This document shows, piece by piece, positions 7,039-8,340 of a stretch of 8,340 nt of DNA. This DNA is from Flavobacteriaceae bacterium (lineage in GTDB: Bacteria > Bacteroidota > Bacteroidia > Flavobacteriales > Flavobacteriaceae), in NCBI GenBank assembly GCA_030613745.1, contig JAUWLK010000114.1:1-8340 (forward strand). Direction: 5' to 3'. The notes beneath the pieces were generated by a model, which saw only the letters and a list, made by a program, of their open reading frames with translations, did no database searches and had not been told where the DNA came from. The position numbers and the translations under genes are program-made. Positions within the stretch are counted from its first letter, which is position 1, and the number at the start of each line of letters is the position of its first letter.

Positions 7039-7962
7039 TTATTTTAATCTGGTTAGCGAATAATACTTTTTATCTTCTTTAATTTTATTATACAAAAAAG
7101 GATAGGTTAACAAATATAATACAAAAACTATGGGAGCAACAACCCAAATTGCAAAGTTTAGGTAAAAACTAAACAATTTTATCCAAATTTGACGATTAGT
7201 GTCTTTCGCTTTACCTTTTTTATAAATCAAGTTAGCCCACTTACTAAAAATAATATTTGCTCTTTTATCAACGGTTAGCAAAAATGGTTTAATTTTTACA
7301 GCTTCTTTAAGTAATAAATGCTCTTGTAAATCGATAAAACTATTATTATTTAACGCTTGTAAAATATCATCTCCAAACTTTATTGAATCTGCAATATCTT
7401 TATCAGAAACACCTGGCTTAGGGAAAATGCCTAAAAATCTATTTTTAACTCCCGAAAACATCCAATGCACTATAGTTATAACACTAATGTGATTAATATG
7501 TCTATCAACCAAAACAATGTTACCAACTAGTTTCGCTTTATTATTTATAAGTAGTTTTTTTATTTTTTCTTGAGCCATCATCCACATATTCCTACAACCA
7601 ATAACTGTGATTACGGGTGTATCATTTAATAAGTTTTGAGCTACTTTATTCTTTAAAAAAGAATTTATTGGAATAGCAGGAGATAAATACCAAACCTGAT
7701 ATGCAATAATAACAAGGTCATACTTTTTCTTCAAAAGAGGATTTTCTAGATCAGTCAAATCACTAGGTATTTGTAAAAACGATTCTGGAAAAGCGTCATA
7801 GAATTCGTCTTTTTTCCAAGGAAAAGGGAAGTTGTCTTTTAATTTAATTTCATAAAAATTAAGATTTACATCTTTTGATGTTTCTAATTCGTTGGTTATA
7901 TTCTTTGTAATATCTAATAATTGCCCTGATTGGGTGTAGTAAACTACTAATACATTTTTCAA
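7039..7962 (-). CDS. darA: Dialkylresorcinol condensing enzyme DarA, TTG start
   Basis: This 307-residue protein starts with a flavodoxin-like fold. VLVVYYTQSGQLLDI (4-18) has the phosphate-loop pattern of flavodoxins, and QVWYLSPAIPINSFL (89-103) and GCRNMWMMAQEKIK (122-135) fit the following loops and helices. DarA proteins act with DarB to condense and cyclize the two chains into the ring of dialkylresorcinols. Residues of about 262-292 form a strongly hydrophobic C-terminal segment, followed by a basic tail, so the enzyme is probably anchored in the inner membrane. The start is a TTG at 7962-7960. The only nearby ATG (7955-7953) is out of frame, the in-frame stop of the preceding gene limits any extension to two codons, and the next in-frame methionine is past residue 120. 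It lies 6 bp after the acyltransferase stop. Whether it still binds flavin is not clear. Confidence 0.88.
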   Translation of the reverse strand: MKNVLVVYYTQSGQLLDITKNITNELETSKDVNLNFYEIKLKDNFPFPWKKDEFYDAFPESFLQIPSDLTDLENPLLKKKYDLVIIAYQVWYLSPAIPINSFLKNKVAQNLLNDTPVITVIGCRNMWMMAQEKIKKLLINNKAKLVGNIVLVDRHINHISVITIVHWMFSGVKNRFLGIFPKPGVSDKDIADSIKFGDDILQALNNNSFIDLQEHLLLKEAVKIKPFLLTVDKRANIIFSKWANLIYKKGKAKDTNRQIWIKLFSFYLNFAIWVVAPIVFVLYLLTYPFLYNKIKEDKKYYSLTRLK

Positions 7963-7968
7963 AATAAA

Positions 7969-8340
7969 TTATTTTATATCGTTCCAAAAATCAAAATAAT
8001 TAAACCATTGATAAGGATATTTTTTTAATATCCTTTCTATACTTTCTGTATAGTTTTTCAACAGACCTTGAGCATCTCTTCTTTTAAAATTTGCCTTTCT
8101 TGCATATAAATGATAGTGTTTATTTGTTTCTTTCATTACATAAACAAATATTACTGGTACATTTAATCTGGAACCCAAAAGAAAAGTTCCTGCTGGAAAA
8201 TTAGCTTTTTTTCCAAGTAAATCTTCGGTTAACACTTTATTACTTTCAAAATATCTATCACCGGTAAAGCAAACCAACTCATTATTGCTTAGTGCATTAT
8301 TTATTTCAAAAATATGAGATAAATCTTCATTAACAATAAT
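7969..8340 (-). CDS. LpxL/HtrB-like lipid A type acyltransferase, C-terminal part only
   Basis: The reading frame is open from the right window edge to the TAA at 7971-7969, giving 123 residues of the C-terminal part. No true start is in the window; the protein continues upstream. The sequence fits the bacterial lipid A acyltransferase family: an ELVCFTGDRYFE stretch, then a GKKANFPAGTFLLGSRLNVP region that matches the conserved acceptor/acyl-chain loop before the final strands, and a YPYQWFNYFDFW end typical of the family. The HxxxxD catalytic motif should lie upstream, outside the window. Such enzymes are common in Bacteroidota flexirubin and aryl polyene clusters and use acyl-ACP or acyl-CoA donors at the inner membrane. 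It could esterify the resorcinol with the polyene acid or attach the pigment to a lipid. It is the first gene of the visible operon. Confidence 0.85.
   Translation of the reverse strand: MIVNEDLSHIFEINNALSNNELVCFTGDRYFESNKVLTEDLLGKKANFPAGTFLLGSRLNVPVIFVYVMKETNKHYHLYARKANFKRRDAQGLLKNYTESIERILKKYPYQWFNYFDFWNDIK

Noticed and set aside
7963..7985. A Bacteroidota TAnnTTTG-like promoter element before darA on the minus strand
   Set aside because: The AT-rich stretch near the start only partly resembles the element, lies inside the end of the acyltransferase gene and leaves no usable leader.
8275..8277. A TTG at 8277 as the true start of the acyltransferase-like gene
   Set aside because: The frame stays open upstream to the window edge and the translated residues there continue the family pattern, so the gene is cut by the window rather than starting here.

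Overview
The window is a single, tightly packed, AT-rich stretch in which every supportable gene lies on the minus strand. Transcription therefore runs from position 8340 towards position 1. The low G+C, the AT-rich joins between genes and the gene set itself point to a member of the Bacteroidota, most likely Flavobacteriaceae or a relative. The gene set matches a flexirubin-type pigment cluster, which makes an aryl polyene carboxylic acid esterified to a dialkylresorcinol. The species cannot be named from this sequence.

Layout in order of transcription: the C-terminal part of an LpxL/HtrB-like acyltransferase (cut by the right edge, to 7969); DarA, the dialkylresorcinol condensing enzyme with a flavodoxin-like N-terminus (7962-7039); DarB, a FabH-like ketosynthase (7028-5895); two tandem hot-dog-fold dehydratase-like proteins (5882-5463 and 5458-4988); a small conserved-looking protein of unknown function (4998-4597); a BtrH_N/DUF4872-type putative acyltransferase (4596-3598); an ABC exporter ATPase (3597-2842) and its ABC-2 permease (2849-1575); a YbgC/4HBT-like thioesterase (1572-1159); and a FabF-like ketosynthase that runs off the left edge (1150-1). 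Joins between genes run from an 11-bp overlap to a 12-bp gap. There is no room for internal promoters or terminators, so this is read as the middle of one long operon.

How the genes could work together (inference from known families): DarA and DarB build the dialkylresorcinol. The FabF-like ketosynthase and the hot-dog proteins elongate and dehydrate the aryl polyene on an acyl carrier protein. The BtrH-like protein and/or the LpxL-like acyltransferase could join the two halves as an ester. The ABC-2 exporter may move the pigment or an intermediate to the outer membrane. The carrier protein, ketoreductase, aryl-CoA/ACP ligase, ammonia lyase and aromatizing oxidase (DarC) expected for a complete pathway are not in this window.

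This looks like a known type of pathway rather than a new system. The points worth a second look are the BtrH-like protein as a candidate ester-forming enzyme, the absence of the canonical FabZ histidine in both hot-dog proteins, the unknown 133-residue protein, the C-terminal membrane segment of DarA and its TTG start codon. There is no gene-free stretch longer than 12 bases, and I saw no RNA genes, mobile elements, CRISPR arrays or other convincing repeats.
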